From Arthrobacter sunyaminii (GTDB lineage Bacteria > Actinomycetota > Actinomycetes > Actinomycetales > Micrococcaceae), in assembly GCF_018866305.1 (NCBI RefSeq), contig NZ_CP076456.1, forward strand, positions 1,116,001 to 1,180,000: a DNA stretch of 64,000 nt. The letters run 5' to 3'. Under the pieces are notes generated by a model. That model was given only the letters and a program-made list of their open reading frames with translations, made no database searches and was not told where the DNA came from. Positions 53,133 to 62,155 of this stretch are shown here, piece by piece. Both the position numbers and the translations under genes were made by a program. Position 1 is the stretch's first letter. Each line of letters opens with the position of its first letter.

Positions 53133-53879
53133 TCATGCCCTGAACCACGAGTAGCACTGGTCCGATTCCACTCGGGCCGCCACCGCGTCGATAACCACCG
53201 GAGCTGAACCGTCGTAGGAGCCGATCAGCTCACCACCGCCGGCGTACACCGATATGGTGCAGTCCGCAGGTGCGCCGTAAGCCCGGTAGGTTCCCGGTTC
53301 CACTGAGGGCTCGTCGCTGTGCGGAGCCGCTGCGCCAACCGAAAACACACCATCCGGGAAGCCCCGGCCGGCCGCCTCGAGAGCAGGCAGGAGCTCGGGG
53401 CACAGTGCCGCAATGGCATCGGCGGTGTCCGGGGCAGGGTTCATGATCAGTTCACTGATCACGGAGTCTGCATCCACGGCGTTGGCGCTGGTCAGCTGGT
53501 CACAGCGTTCCTGCCCCACCTGCAGTACGGCGTTGGGATCGGTGCCCTCGGGAACCTTGCCTGCTAGGAACTGTTCCTGGGGGGCGTCGAAGGTGGGTTC
53601 CGGGGCGGGCTGCGGTGACTGAACCACGGCCCCGGGATCTGCCGGCAGGCTTTCTTCCGGGCCAGGCGCGGCAGCGGAGGGGTCCGAAGCGGAGCCGGTG
53701 TTCCCGTCCGCTGCGGATGACGAGGAGGACGGTGTTGACGGTTTTGCGGCGGATGATGACTGTGACGCGGCGTCCGGGGCCGCTGGGGAAGAAGCATCCG
53801 GGGAGCTGCAGCTTGTTGCCGCACCCAGCAGCGGCAACAACAGTATTCCCAGGGTCGCTCTTTTGAGACCAGATTTCAT
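53133..53879 (-). CDS. Putative lipoprotein of unknown function
   Basis: A 248-residue protein with a lipoprotein signal (basic start, hydrophobic core, lipobox ending ATSC at residue 24). A Ser/Pro/Ala-rich linker of about 75 residues follows, then a globular part of about 150 residues with three or four Cys (ERCDQL, ALCPEL, ADCTIS, DQCYSW). I do not recognise a family. It lies 77 bp upstream of the tyrosine kinase gene on the same strand and may belong to the same transcript. It probably sits on the outer face of the membrane. Confidence 0.7.
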   Translation of the reverse strand: MKSGLKRATLGILLLPLLGAATSCSSPDASSPAAPDAASQSSSAAKPSTPSSSSSAADGNTGSASDPSAAAPGPEESLPADPGAVVQSPQPAPEPTFDAPQEQFLAGKVPEGTDPNAVLQVGQERCDQLTSANAVDADSVISELIMNPAPDTADAIAALCPELLPALEAAGRGFPDGVFSVGAAAPHSDEPSVEPGTYRAYGAPADCTISVYAGGGELIGSYDGSAPVVIDAVAARVESDQCYSWFRA

Positions 53880-53991
53880 GACGTGTGCTTTCTGTGCGTT
53901 GGAACATTCAGAGATTGACTGCGCCCCTCCTTCAGGCGATTCACGGTTGGCGGTGCAACTATGCTGTGTTGCCGGTGCAGCCCGTCCCGGC

Positions 53992-56900
53992 CTAGGGACC
54001 GAAGACGAGGGTCAGCACCGGGCGGCGGGTGGAGGAGGCTTCTTTGGTGTAGAACCACGCGTTGTCCGAGCCCACACTGGTGATGCCCAGGTCAACGGAC
54101 TGGGACAGCATGGCGGACACGGCGGCGGGATCCAGGTCAACGGTGTACGGACTGTTCGCCGCAACCGGGGAGAGGGTGCCCAGCGCCCCGGAACCCAGGG
54201 AGGGCCGGGTGTTGTAGGTGGTTCCGGCTTCCGTCCAGCTGCCGGTCACTCCCTGAACGGTGTGCTGGTCCGCCGACCCGCCGTAGGACTCCGAGGTGGT
54301 GTACAGGCGCAGAGTGGCCGAGAGCAGGCGCATGCCGGCCGGCACCTCGGTGCCCGGGGTGAACCGCAGGTAGGAGGTGTAGGCCAGGCTTCCGCGGGAG
54401 GCCATGGAGACGGCGCTTCCGTGAGTGCTGTTGGGAGCGCCCTGGTTTACGTAGGTGTCAGCATCCGGTGTCAGGGACAACGTCACCGGCTCGGCCGGCG
54501 GCGCGCCGGCCACGGTTGCGGTCACCTGGTCCGAGGCGGTGCCGGTGTTGCCTGCAGCATCGATCGCCACCACCCGGTAGTAATAGGTTCCCGCCGCCAG
54601 ATCGGCGTCGCTGTGGGAGAGGACGGAAGCTGCGGTGGTGGTCAGCAAGGTGGCGTCCGACGGCGTGAAGCCTTCAGCAGTGGACCGGTGCACGCGGTAG
54701 CCGGTCACGGCAACGTTGTCCGCGGAGGCGTTCCAGCTCAACGTGGTTGTTGCCCCGCTGACAGCAGCCGCCGCACCGGTGACCTTGTCCGGAGCCGCCG
54801 TGTCCGGCACGGGTACCGGCGCGGGAATTCCGCCGCCGGCCGTGAAGTGCTGCTCCACCTGTCCGGCGCTGAGGGCCGTGGGGTACGCGGAGAACTCGTC
54901 TATGGCGCCGGCAAAATAGTTGGGGACGGTCCGGGCCGGAAAACCGGGAATCGTCGGGTTCGCCGCGACAGCTGGGAGACTGTCTCCGCCTACCCGCCAC
55001 GAGCCGATATAGGTTTGCGCCGCAGCCGTCCGGCTGGACCCCACAGCCTTGCCGTCCACGTACAGGGTGGCCCCTGCCGGTGTTTGGGTTACGACGGCGT
55101 GATGCCAGGCATTGTTGTTGAAGGTCCCGGCGGTGGTCACGGCAACCCGCTCATTGGCGTCATCAAGGACGGCGTAGACGAGGGCGCCCGTTGTCGTCAT
55201 GTACAAATGGCGGTCCACGGTGCCCGTGCTGTTTCGGGTGCCTTTGCGGTCGGGCTGGCCGGAAGCGAAGCCCATAATCTGGCCGCCCTTCACGGTGTCG
55301 GTCTTGAACCAGACCTCGGCACTGAAGGTGGTGGGCGCCGGATAGCGCTGCTGTCCGGAAACCTGGTCGTCAACGCCGTCAAACAGGCCCGCGGTGCTTC
55401 CCTGCACTGCACCGGGGGCGCCGGCGAGCAGGGGGCCGCCGAAGGCCACGCCCCGGTTGTTGCCCGGTGAGCTGTCTGCCGGAGCGGTGGCCCTGCTGTC
55501 ATCCAGGCGCCAGTAGGTGCTGGCGCCGTCGTCGAGGACGGCCTTCGGATAGGCCTGCGTGGTGGTGGCCGTAGTGAGGTGGACCTGGCCGGAAAGCGCG
55601 CTGGTGTTGGTTCCGTCGCTTGCCTGCACCCGGTAGCTGTACGCGGTGCCCGGGGATGCCGTGCGGTCAGTGAAGGAGAGCTGGGGGGTGTCGAACCAGG
55701 TGGAGTTCCCGGAGACGGTGCCCAGGGCGGTGGAGCTGCCGTTGCGGTACACACTGTAGGTCAGACCCGAGTCGTCATTGTCCACGCCCTGCGTCCAGCG
55801 GATCTGGTTCTGGCCCGCGGCCAGGCTCACGGCGCTCACGTTTGCCGGTGTCCCGGGGGCTGCCGAGGCGGGGCCGGGACCGAAGCGGGTCAGCCCCTGC
55901 TGCGCAGTGCCGTTGGTGGTGGTGAACTCGCCGGCAACCCACAGCACGTCGCCGGTGCCCTTGTCGGTGACGGCCAGGGCGCGCGGGCCCAGACCCTCGC
56001 CGGTGCCGTCATTGGTGTCCGGGCTCCAACCGAGGAACGGATAGGGATTGTCGATGTCTTGTGCGGAGAGGTGCTTGCGGGTGCCGTCGGCAAAGCCGTT
56101 CATTCCGGAGCAATCGTGCACGTGGTGGCCGGAGTAGAGCACATCCTTGTATGGCAGCACCGCCTGGGTGGCTCCTTGGCAGCTGTCTTTCCAGATCTGT
56201 TCGTAATTGCCGCTCAGGGACAGCCGGGCCCGGCCGTCGAAGGACCGCCCGCCCATGCCTTCGCCGGCCACGTAGAAGCTGGTGCCGTCGCTGGTGATGT
56301 CCTTGACCACGGCCGAGGTGGGGATGTAATCGGCGGCGGGGTAGGCGCGCATCGTGGCGCCGGAACTTTTGTCCACCACGGCCATGGCCCGTGATTCGGT
56401 GCCGTTGACCGTGCTGAAGTCGCCTGCCAGCAGGACCTCGCTGCGGCCGTCCGGCACGTCCAGTGCCCGGCCCACACCGTCGGCCGCCGGTGCCCAGGGC
56501 AGGAGGGTTCCGGCGGTGTTCACGGCGGCGAACCGACTGCGGGACGTGCCGTTGACAGTGTTGAAGTCACCGCCGAAGTAGACCGCGTCGGCGGTGGCGG
56601 CGATGGCGCGGACCGTGCTGCTGACCGTGCCGGGGCGGAAGGTGGTGTCCACCGTGCAGCCGGGAAGGTTGATGGCGGCCAGGCGGTTGGCGGTGACACC
56701 GTTCACCGAGGTGAAGTTGCCGCCCACGTACAGCTTGCTGCCGTCAGGAGAAACATCCATGGCACGCACGGTGGCGCCGGTTCCGCCGGTGAAGGACAGG
56801 GCGCAGGAGGTGGGGGAGCCGGTGTAGGCGTCAAAGGCGGCAAAGTTCACCGCTGCCTGCGATTGGCTGCTGCCTGCGGTGGTTCCGGGCGGACGGACCT

Positions 56901-57099
56901 GCGTGAAGGTGCCGCCGACGTACATGACGCCGTTGGCTTCCGCCATGGCCCAGGCGATGCCGTTGGTTTGCCAAGTGGGAAGCGCAACGGCGGAAAAGGC
57001 TACGCCCGGCGACAGTGCCGAAGCAGGAGCGGCGAGGGCAATCAGGGCAGCTGCGGCGAGACCCGCAGCCGAACACATCGCCGCAATTTTTTTATGCAC
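53992..57099 (-). CDS. Secreted beta-propeller/FN3/LamG protein 1
   Basis: A 1035-residue secreted protein. The signal peptide is about residues 1-28 (ending APASA). The N-terminal ~370 residues hold delta-60/DUF5122-like propeller repeats with motifs such as LYVGGNFTSVNG and VYFGGDFNTVNG. A fibronectin III domain (about 405-505), a LamG/concanavalin-like domain (about 510-740, FDGVDDQVSGQQR), a second FN3 (about 760-855) and a C-terminal DNRLRE-like beta domain follow. No sortase motif or anchor is visible. The GTG at 57099 is preferred over 57111 because AGGTGG sits nine bases upstream. It probably binds glycans at the surface. Confidence 0.85.
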   Translation of the reverse strand: MHKKIAAMCSAAGLAAAALIALAAPASALSPGVAFSAVALPTWQTNGIAWAMAEANGVMYVGGTFTQVRPPGTTAGSSQSQAAVNFAAFDAYTGSPTSCALSFTGGTGATVRAMDVSPDGSKLYVGGNFTSVNGVTANRLAAINLPGCTVDTTFRPGTVSSTVRAIAATADAVYFGGDFNTVNGTSRSRFAAVNTAGTLLPWAPAADGVGRALDVPDGRSEVLLAGDFSTVNGTESRAMAVVDKSSGATMRAYPAADYIPTSAVVKDITSDGTSFYVAGEGMGGRSFDGRARLSLSGNYEQIWKDSCQGATQAVLPYKDVLYSGHHVHDCSGMNGFADGTRKHLSAQDIDNPYPFLGWSPDTNDGTGEGLGPRALAVTDKGTGDVLWVAGEFTTTNGTAQQGLTRFGPGPASAAPGTPANVSAVSLAAGQNQIRWTQGVDNDDSGLTYSVYRNGSSTALGTVSGNSTWFDTPQLSFTDRTASPGTAYSYRVQASDGTNTSALSGQVHLTTATTTQAYPKAVLDDGASTYWRLDDSRATAPADSSPGNNRGVAFGGPLLAGAPGAVQGSTAGLFDGVDDQVSGQQRYPAPTTFSAEVWFKTDTVKGGQIMGFASGQPDRKGTRNSTGTVDRHLYMTTTGALVYAVLDDANERVAVTTAGTFNNNAWHHAVVTQTPAGATLYVDGKAVGSSRTAAAQTYIGSWRVGGDSLPAVAANPTIPGFPARTVPNYFAGAIDEFSAYPTALSAGQVEQHFTAGGGIPAPVPVPDTAAPDKVTGAAAAVSGATTTLSWNASADNVAVTGYRVHRSTAEGFTPSDATLLTTTAASVLSHSDADLAAGTYYYRVVAIDAAGNTGTASDQVTATVAGAPPAEPVTLSLTPDADTYVNQGAPNSTHGSAVSMASRGSLAYTSYLRFTPGTEVPAGMRLLSATLRLYTTSESYGGSADQHTVQGVTGSWTEAGTTYNTRPSLGSGALGTLSPVAANSPYTVDLDPAAVSAMLSQSVDLGITSVGSDNAWFYTKEASSTRRPVLTLVFGP

Positions 57100-57111
57100 G
57101 GCTAAAACCAC

Positions 57112-57347
57112 CTATTAACTGGGGACAGGCCCGCGGCCCGAAACTGAATGGAAGCGTATCGCCGCCCGGCTGCGCGTCCCACGGTGGCCTTTACTCGAGT
57201 TCCCCGGTCGGTTACCCGCCAGTATCTTCTCTCTACTCATGTTCTGCCGGCAGCTACTTGAATAGGCCCAAATCGCTTTACTGGCTCCGGGACTGCACCC
57301 ACGATGGACAAGTATTTGAATGGTCGACAAGCAGGAGTTGAAAAAAC
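57112..57347. other. Divergent promoter region between LamG protein 1 and the cytidylyltransferase gene
   Basis: It has three right-half copies of the shared motif on the plus strand: TTACTCG (57191-57197), TTACCCG (57212-57218) and TACTCATG (57234-57241). The last is followed after 23 nt by TAGGCC. No full palindrome is present, so this is a weak candidate member of the same control group. Confidence 0.3.
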
Positions 57348-57800
57348 ATGGCGGTACGGATTGGTTATGCATCGGGTGCCTATGACCTCTTCCATATCGG
57401 CCACCTGAACCTGCTCAAACATGCCCGGAGTCAGTGCGACTACCTCATTGCAGGCGTGGCTTCCACTGAGATGACGCAGCGCCTGAAGGGCACCACGCCC
57501 GTCATTCCGCTCGCGGAGCGGCTGGAGATAGTCCGCAGCGTGCGCTATGTGGACGCAGTGGTGGTGGACACCCATGTGAACAAGGCGGACACCTGGCAGG
57601 AAGTCGGGTTCAACATCTTCTTCAAGGGCGATGACTGGAAAGGCACCGAGAAGGGCGAGCGCCTGGAACAGGATATGGCCCGGATAGGAGTGGAAGTGGT
57701 CTACTTCCCGTATACCGTGAGCACGTCGTCAACAGTCCTTCGCCGTGCCCTGACCCTGCTTGACGGCGGGCGTGCCCCGGACACCGCGCTCAAGGCATGA
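57348..57800 (+). CDS. Glycerol-3-phosphate cytidylyltransferase-like protein (TagD family)
   Basis: A 150-residue nucleotidyltransferase. GAYDLFHIGHLNLLKHA carries the HxGH motif that binds CTP, and FFKGDDWKGTEKG follows. The usual C-terminal RTxGISTT motif is altered to YTVSTSSTVLRR. It is likely to make CDP-glycerol (or another CDP-alcohol), which the CDP-alcohol phosphatidyltransferase at 49456 could use. AGGAG lies eleven bases before the ATG. Its stop overlaps the next start (ATGA), so it is coupled to the GDPD gene. Confidence 0.85.
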   Translation: MAVRIGYASGAYDLFHIGHLNLLKHARSQCDYLIAGVASTEMTQRLKGTTPVIPLAERLEIVRSVRYVDAVVVDTHVNKADTWQEVGFNIFFKGDDWKGTEKGERLEQDMARIGVEVVYFPYTVSTSSTVLRRALTLLDGGRAPDTALKA

Positions 57801-59284
57801 AGCGTCTTCCGCCTTTCGAGCCGATGGCGTCTCGAACCCTTTCCGGATTGTCGCGGCGGAACCTGCTTGCCCTGGGAGCAGCCGGAGTGGTCCTCGCCGG
57901 TTGTAGCATCGAAGCGGAAGCGGACCAGGACACCCAGCCCGCCGAGGCCCCCGCACCGGTTCACACCATCGAATCCATGCTGGCTTCGGCCCCGTTCCTG
58001 GTGGCGCACCGCGGTTCCTGGGACAACTGGCCCGAGCACACCATGACGGCCTACCGGGAATCGGTCAACGCCGGAGCAGTGGCGCTGGAGATTTCCGTCA
58101 GTGCCACGAAGGACGGCCAACTCATTTGCCACCATGACCTGAACACAGAGCGCACCACCGGCACCAAACTGGTCATCGAGGATTCCACGTATGCCCAGCT
58201 GTCCGAGCTGAGAGTGGATGCCCGTGCATGGCTGGGACCGCAGGCGGAGCCGGAGAAGATCCCTCTGCTCAAGGAAGTACTGGATGCGTTCGCCGGCACA
58301 CACGTGCTGTTCATCGAAGACAAACAGGGCACCAATGCCCGGGCGTTGCTGGACCTGATGGACTCGTATCCGGAGTCACGCAGCCGTCTCATCTGGAAGC
58401 AGTCGGCCGAAGCCGCGCAGATTGCTGCCGTTACCGAGCGCGGTTATGTGAGCTGGGGATATTTCACCACGGAGCAGTTGGAGCTCGTACCAGACCTCGC
58501 TGACCAGTTCACGCTCCTGGGGGTGCACCATTCAGCTTCCGACGAGGAGGTGGCCGCAGTAGTGGCTACCGGCAAACCCGTTATCTGCTGGGAAGTCCAC
58601 ACCCGGGTGCTGCGCGACCGCTTGGTAAAACTTGGTGTGGCAGGCCAAATGGCAGCCAACTTTCCGTACCTCGCGTCGGACGTGCCGGCGGCGACCGCGG
58701 ACAGTTTCGCGGACGGCGTGCGCGCAGCCGGAGACCTGCCCTATCTGGTGGGCGCAGGCTGGGACGTGCAGCCGCAGCTGAGCGCTTCCACGGGAACCCT
58801 GCTGATGGCTGCCCAGGCCAACAGCAGCTACCGCATGGGGTCCATGAGTCCGGTTCAGCGTGAGGTCTACAGCATCCATTTCGAAATGCGCTGGCCCACG
58901 GACCTTCCGGCAGACACCACCCTGCATGCCGGAATTGCGTTTGGGCAGGAAGATGACCGCCCCTACCGGGTGCTGATTCCCAGCGAAGTGGGCGGCTATC
59001 ACCTGGTAATCCGACCCACCGGCGAAATGTCGCTGCTGCTGCGCAGCCCCGGCGAGCCCGGTGGCCTGCGCCTCAGCTCCCAGAAGACGGACCCGGTGAA
59101 GGCAGGCAGTTGGATGTCCTTCAAAATTGACATTGCTCCGGACAGTGTCCGGTATTCACGTCTGGACGGCGCAGGCTGGGCGGGCATTGCATCGGACCGC
59201 AAGTACCGGGGCGGCTACTTCAGCCTCTGCCGCAACTACCCCGAGGACGCTCCCGTGGAGTTCCGCGGCATCAAGGTCATCTAG
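57797..59284 (+). CDS. Glycerophosphodiester phosphodiesterase-like lipoprotein with C-terminal extension
   Basis: A 495-residue protein. SRRNLLALGAAGVVLAGC is a twin-arginine-type lipoprotein signal. The GDPD barrel (about 70-300) has FLVAHRGSW, WPEHTM, TKDGQLICHHD and LFIEDKQ. The ExD metal pair normally found before TKDG reads EIS here, so one metal-ligand Asp is replaced by Ser. A C-terminal region of about 190 residues (around SIHFEMRWPTDLP to the end) looks like a beta-sandwich of unknown role. It may cleave or only bind glycerophosphodiesters on the cell surface, and is coupled to the TagD-like gene. Confidence 0.85.
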   Translation: MKRLPPFEPMASRTLSGLSRRNLLALGAAGVVLAGCSIEAEADQDTQPAEAPAPVHTIESMLASAPFLVAHRGSWDNWPEHTMTAYRESVNAGAVALEISVSATKDGQLICHHDLNTERTTGTKLVIEDSTYAQLSELRVDARAWLGPQAEPEKIPLLKEVLDAFAGTHVLFIEDKQGTNARALLDLMDSYPESRSRLIWKQSAEAAQIAAVTERGYVSWGYFTTEQLELVPDLADQFTLLGVHHSASDEEVAAVVATGKPVICWEVHTRVLRDRLVKLGVAGQMAANFPYLASDVPAATADSFADGVRAAGDLPYLVGAGWDVQPQLSASTGTLLMAAQANSSYRMGSMSPVQREVYSIHFEMRWPTDLPADTTLHAGIAFGQEDDRPYRVLIPSEVGGYHLVIRPTGEMSLLLRSPGEPGGLRLSSQKTDPVKAGSWMSFKIDIAPDSVRYSRLDGAGWAGIASDRKYRGGYFSLCRNYPEDAPVEFRGIKVI

Positions 59285-59305
59285 AACCGTCCCGGGACAC
59301 TGGGG

Positions 59306-59857
59306 TCAACCGGAAACGCTTCGTGTCCGCCGTCGGGCAGTGAAGGCACGACGACGTCGGCGCCGGACGGCGGTGAGCCACCTCGCCGCCGCCGCGGCTG
59401 CCGCGCCCAGCAACGCACCGCAGGAGTTCAGCAGCACGTCCCGGACATCCCCCTGCCTGCCGGGCAGAAACAGATCCTGGAACCCCTCCACCCCGGCAGT
59501 GAGCGCGGCGCACAAAAGCACCGCCAGCCACCACCGCCGCACCGGCAGGAGCGCTGCCGCCAGCATGCCCAGCGGGATGTAGAGCAGCACATTCGCCAAG
59601 GATTCCACTGCCTGATAGTCCACCCAGACGGGGAGTCCGTGGCCCTGCAGGCGGCGGATCAGCCGCAGAATGGTGCCGTATAACTCTCTGTCGACCGGCG
59701 CAGGCCACAGCAGCACAGCCCCCATCCCGGCCAGGACAACGGCGGCGGCCGCGAGGAGGGCGGTGCGGCGCCAGCCGGGGTGCCCGTTACCCACAGTGGT
59801 GCCCGGGACAGGACTCAGGCGGCAACTACCGGCGTCCCTGCTGGTTGTGGTTGGCAA
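59306..59857 (-). CDS. VanZ-family membrane protein
   Basis: A 183-residue protein with four membrane segments. ANVLLYIPLGMLAAALL and GVEGFQDLFLPGRQGDVRDV fit the VanZ fold (VanZ proteins confer low-level teicoplanin resistance in some hosts). The last 20 residues are strongly basic. Its start lies 32 bp inside the end of the LamG 2 gene on the same strand, so it is probably co-transcribed. The role in this cluster is unknown. Confidence 0.82.
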   Translation of the reverse strand: MPTTTSRDAGSCRLSPVPGTTVGNGHPGWRRTALLAAAAVVLAGMGAVLLWPAPVDRELYGTILRLIRRLQGHGLPVWVDYQAVESLANVLLYIPLGMLAAALLPVRRWWLAVLLCAALTAGVEGFQDLFLPGRQGDVRDVLLNSCGALLGAAAAAAARWLTAVRRRRRRAFTARRRTRSVSG

Positions 59858-62072
59858 CTTGAGCCGGGGTCAGAGCGGTGGGATAGATCGCGAATTCGTC
59901 AATGGCGCCCTTGAAGTGCCGGCTGGTCGGAGCACTGGGCCAGGTGGACGGAATCGAATCTCCGCCGATCCGCCAGGATCCAAGACTGACGGTGTTCGCC
60001 GAGACTGTGTTGGAGGCAACCCGCACGCCGTCAACGTAGAGCACCATGCCGCCCGGACCCTGGGTGGCCACCACATGGTGCCACGCGTTGTCGTTGTAGC
60101 TCGCGGGGGAGGTCACCACCACCCGGGTGCCGGTCCAGACGCCGAAGACGAGCTTGCCGGCGTCGCTCATGTACACGTGGCGGTCATAGACGTTGCTGTA
60201 GCCAAGGAGGTTTCCGTTGCGGCGGGGCTGCGCGTTGCCGAAGCCCAGGATCTTTCCGCCGGTGGTGGTGTCGGTCTTGAACCAGGCTTCGGCGCTGAAC
60301 ACGGTCGGAGCACTGACGCGCTGCTGGCCGTAAATCATGTCATCAACGCCGTCAAAGGTGGCCGCGCGGTTGCTGTCGCTGCGCAGCGCCGAGGTGGTTC
60401 CCCCAATGGCGGCACCGAGGTTGGGCAGGCCCATCTTGTTTCCGTTGGAGGAGTCGGCGGCCGCGGCCTGGGAGTCGCCCAGCCGCCAGTAGGTGGTGGC
60501 GCCGTCGGCCCGCACCATGGCCGGATAGGGGGCAGCCGTACTGGCGGTGGTGATCTGTGCCTGAGCGGACAGGGGGCCGGTGCGGCCGCTGGGATCGCTG
60601 GCCTGCACCCGGTAGGTGTAGGTGGTGCCCGGCACCGCTGTGGTGTCGGTGAAGGAGGCCTGGGGCAGGTCCCACCAGCGCGACGACGAGTTCACAGTGG
60701 CCAGCGGGGTGGCGGAACCGTTGCGGTAGATACGGTAGGTGAGCTCGGAATCGTCGGGGTCGGAGGTGGACTGCCACCGGATGGTGTTCTGGCCGGAGGC
60801 GCGGGACTCGGCGCTGACAAACCGCGGCGTTCCGGGGCCGGCGGTGCCGGGGCCGGGACCGAACCGGGTCAGGCTCTGCTGCGCGGCACCGTTGACGGTG
60901 GTGAATTCCCCGCCGGTCCACAGGATGTCCGTGCCGTTGCCGGCGGTGGTGTGGGTCAGAGTGCGCGGCCCGATGCCTTCACCCTGGCCGTCATTGGTGA
61001 CGGGGTTCCACTGCAGCATGGGCGAAGGGTTATTGATGCTCTGTGCGCTGAGGTGCACCCGCGGTCCGTCGGGAAAGGAGTTCATGCTGGAGCAGTCGTG
61101 TGCGTGGTGCGCAGCATAGAGGGTCGCGCCGTAGACGGAGACCGCCTGCGTGGCGCCGAGGCAGGTGTCCCGCCAGACCTGGTTGTAGGTGGTCAGATCC
61201 AACCGGGCGCGGCCGTCAAACACGCCGCCGCCGGTGCCCTCGTTGCCGATGTAGAAGCTGGTGGCGTCGGAGTCGATGGACTTGACGCTGGAGGTGCGCG
61301 GAATGAAGAAGTTGGGGTAGGTGCGCACGTTGGCGCCGGAGGTGCCGTCCAGCACTGCCAGGGCCTTGGAATCGGCGCCGTTCATGGTGAGGAAATCACC
61401 GCCGGCCAGCACGGTGCCCCGGCCGGCCGGAGCGTGCAGCGCCCGCACGGGCTGGTCCGCGGCCGGAGCCCACGGCAGCAGTGTTCCGGTGGAGGATACT
61501 GCCGCCAGCATGCTGCGCGTTGCGCTGCCCGCTGTCTTGAAATCGCCGCCCAGGTAAATGGCGCTCGACGTGGCTTCGATGGCCCGGACGGTGGCGGACA
61601 AGCCCGGCGGCCGGAAGTTGGTGTTCACGGTGCAGCCGGGCAGGTTGATGGCCGCGATGCGGCTGGTGCCGACGCCGTTGACGGTGCTGAAGTTCCCACC
61701 GATGTAGAGGGTGCGGCCGTCGGGGGAGACATCCATGGCCCGCACCGTGGCGCTGCCGCCGGTCACGGACAGGGAACAGTTGATCGGGTTGCCGGTGTAG
61801 GCGTCAAAGGCGGCAAAGTTCACCGCGCTTCGGGTTCCGGCGCCCCCGGCGGCTACCCCGGGCGGACGAATGGCGGTGAAGGTGCCGCCCACGTAGACCA
61901 CGCCGTTGGATTCGGCCATGGCCCAGACAATGCCGTTGGTCTGCCAGGTGGGCAGGTTGGTGGCGGAGAAGGCCACTCCCGGTGACAGGGCGGCCGACGG
62001 CGGGGCCAGACCAATCAGTGAGGCTGCCGCGAGCAGAATGCCGGCCAGAACAGCTGTAATCTTCTTGCGCAT
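59826..62072 (-). CDS. Secreted beta-propeller/FN3/LamG protein 2
   Basis: A 748-residue paralogue of the protein at 53992. The signal peptide is about residues 1-28 (ending PPSAA). The mature start LSPGVAFSA and the sequence LPTWQTNGI.WAMAE.NGV are nearly shared with protein 1. Propeller repeats (YVGGTFT, YIGGNFSTVNG), one FN3 (about 405-500) and a LamG domain (about 505-745) follow. It lacks the second FN3 and the DNRLRE end of protein 1. The open frame extends to 62219, but GGGAG before the double ATG fixes the start at 62075 or 62072. A member of the shared operator group lies about 115 bp upstream. Confidence 0.85.
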   Translation of the reverse strand: MRKKITAVLAGILLAAASLIGLAPPSAALSPGVAFSATNLPTWQTNGIVWAMAESNGVVYVGGTFTAIRPPGVAAGGAGTRSAVNFAAFDAYTGNPINCSLSVTGGSATVRAMDVSPDGRTLYIGGNFSTVNGVGTSRIAAINLPGCTVNTNFRPPGLSATVRAIEATSSAIYLGGDFKTAGSATRSMLAAVSSTGTLLPWAPAADQPVRALHAPAGRGTVLAGGDFLTMNGADSKALAVLDGTSGANVRTYPNFFIPRTSSVKSIDSDATSFYIGNEGTGGGVFDGRARLDLTTYNQVWRDTCLGATQAVSVYGATLYAAHHAHDCSSMNSFPDGPRVHLSAQSINNPSPMLQWNPVTNDGQGEGIGPRTLTHTTAGNGTDILWTGGEFTTVNGAAQQSLTRFGPGPGTAGPGTPRFVSAESRASGQNTIRWQSTSDPDDSELTYRIYRNGSATPLATVNSSSRWWDLPQASFTDTTAVPGTTYTYRVQASDPSGRTGPLSAQAQITTASTAAPYPAMVRADGATTYWRLGDSQAAAADSSNGNKMGLPNLGAAIGGTTSALRSDSNRAATFDGVDDMIYGQQRVSAPTVFSAEAWFKTDTTTGGKILGFGNAQPRRNGNLLGYSNVYDRHVYMSDAGKLVFGVWTGTRVVVTSPASYNDNAWHHVVATQGPGGMVLYVDGVRVASNTVSANTVSLGSWRIGGDSIPSTWPSAPTSRHFKGAIDEFAIYPTALTPAQVANHNQQGRR

Positions 62073-62155
62073 CATGATCTCCCGCCTGGGTGCCCCCAGC
62101 ACCATGTGTGTGCCCCAGCGGCACCTGCGGGTGCAGAGAGCGCCCGCTAAGAAAA

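Noticed and set aside
59670..61985. 771-codon open frame on the plus strand, and a similar 590-codon frame at 53698-55470
   Set aside because: Both are antisense to the LamG proteins. Their repetitive Gly/Val/His sequence mirrors the repeats of the real genes and no signal or domain is seen.
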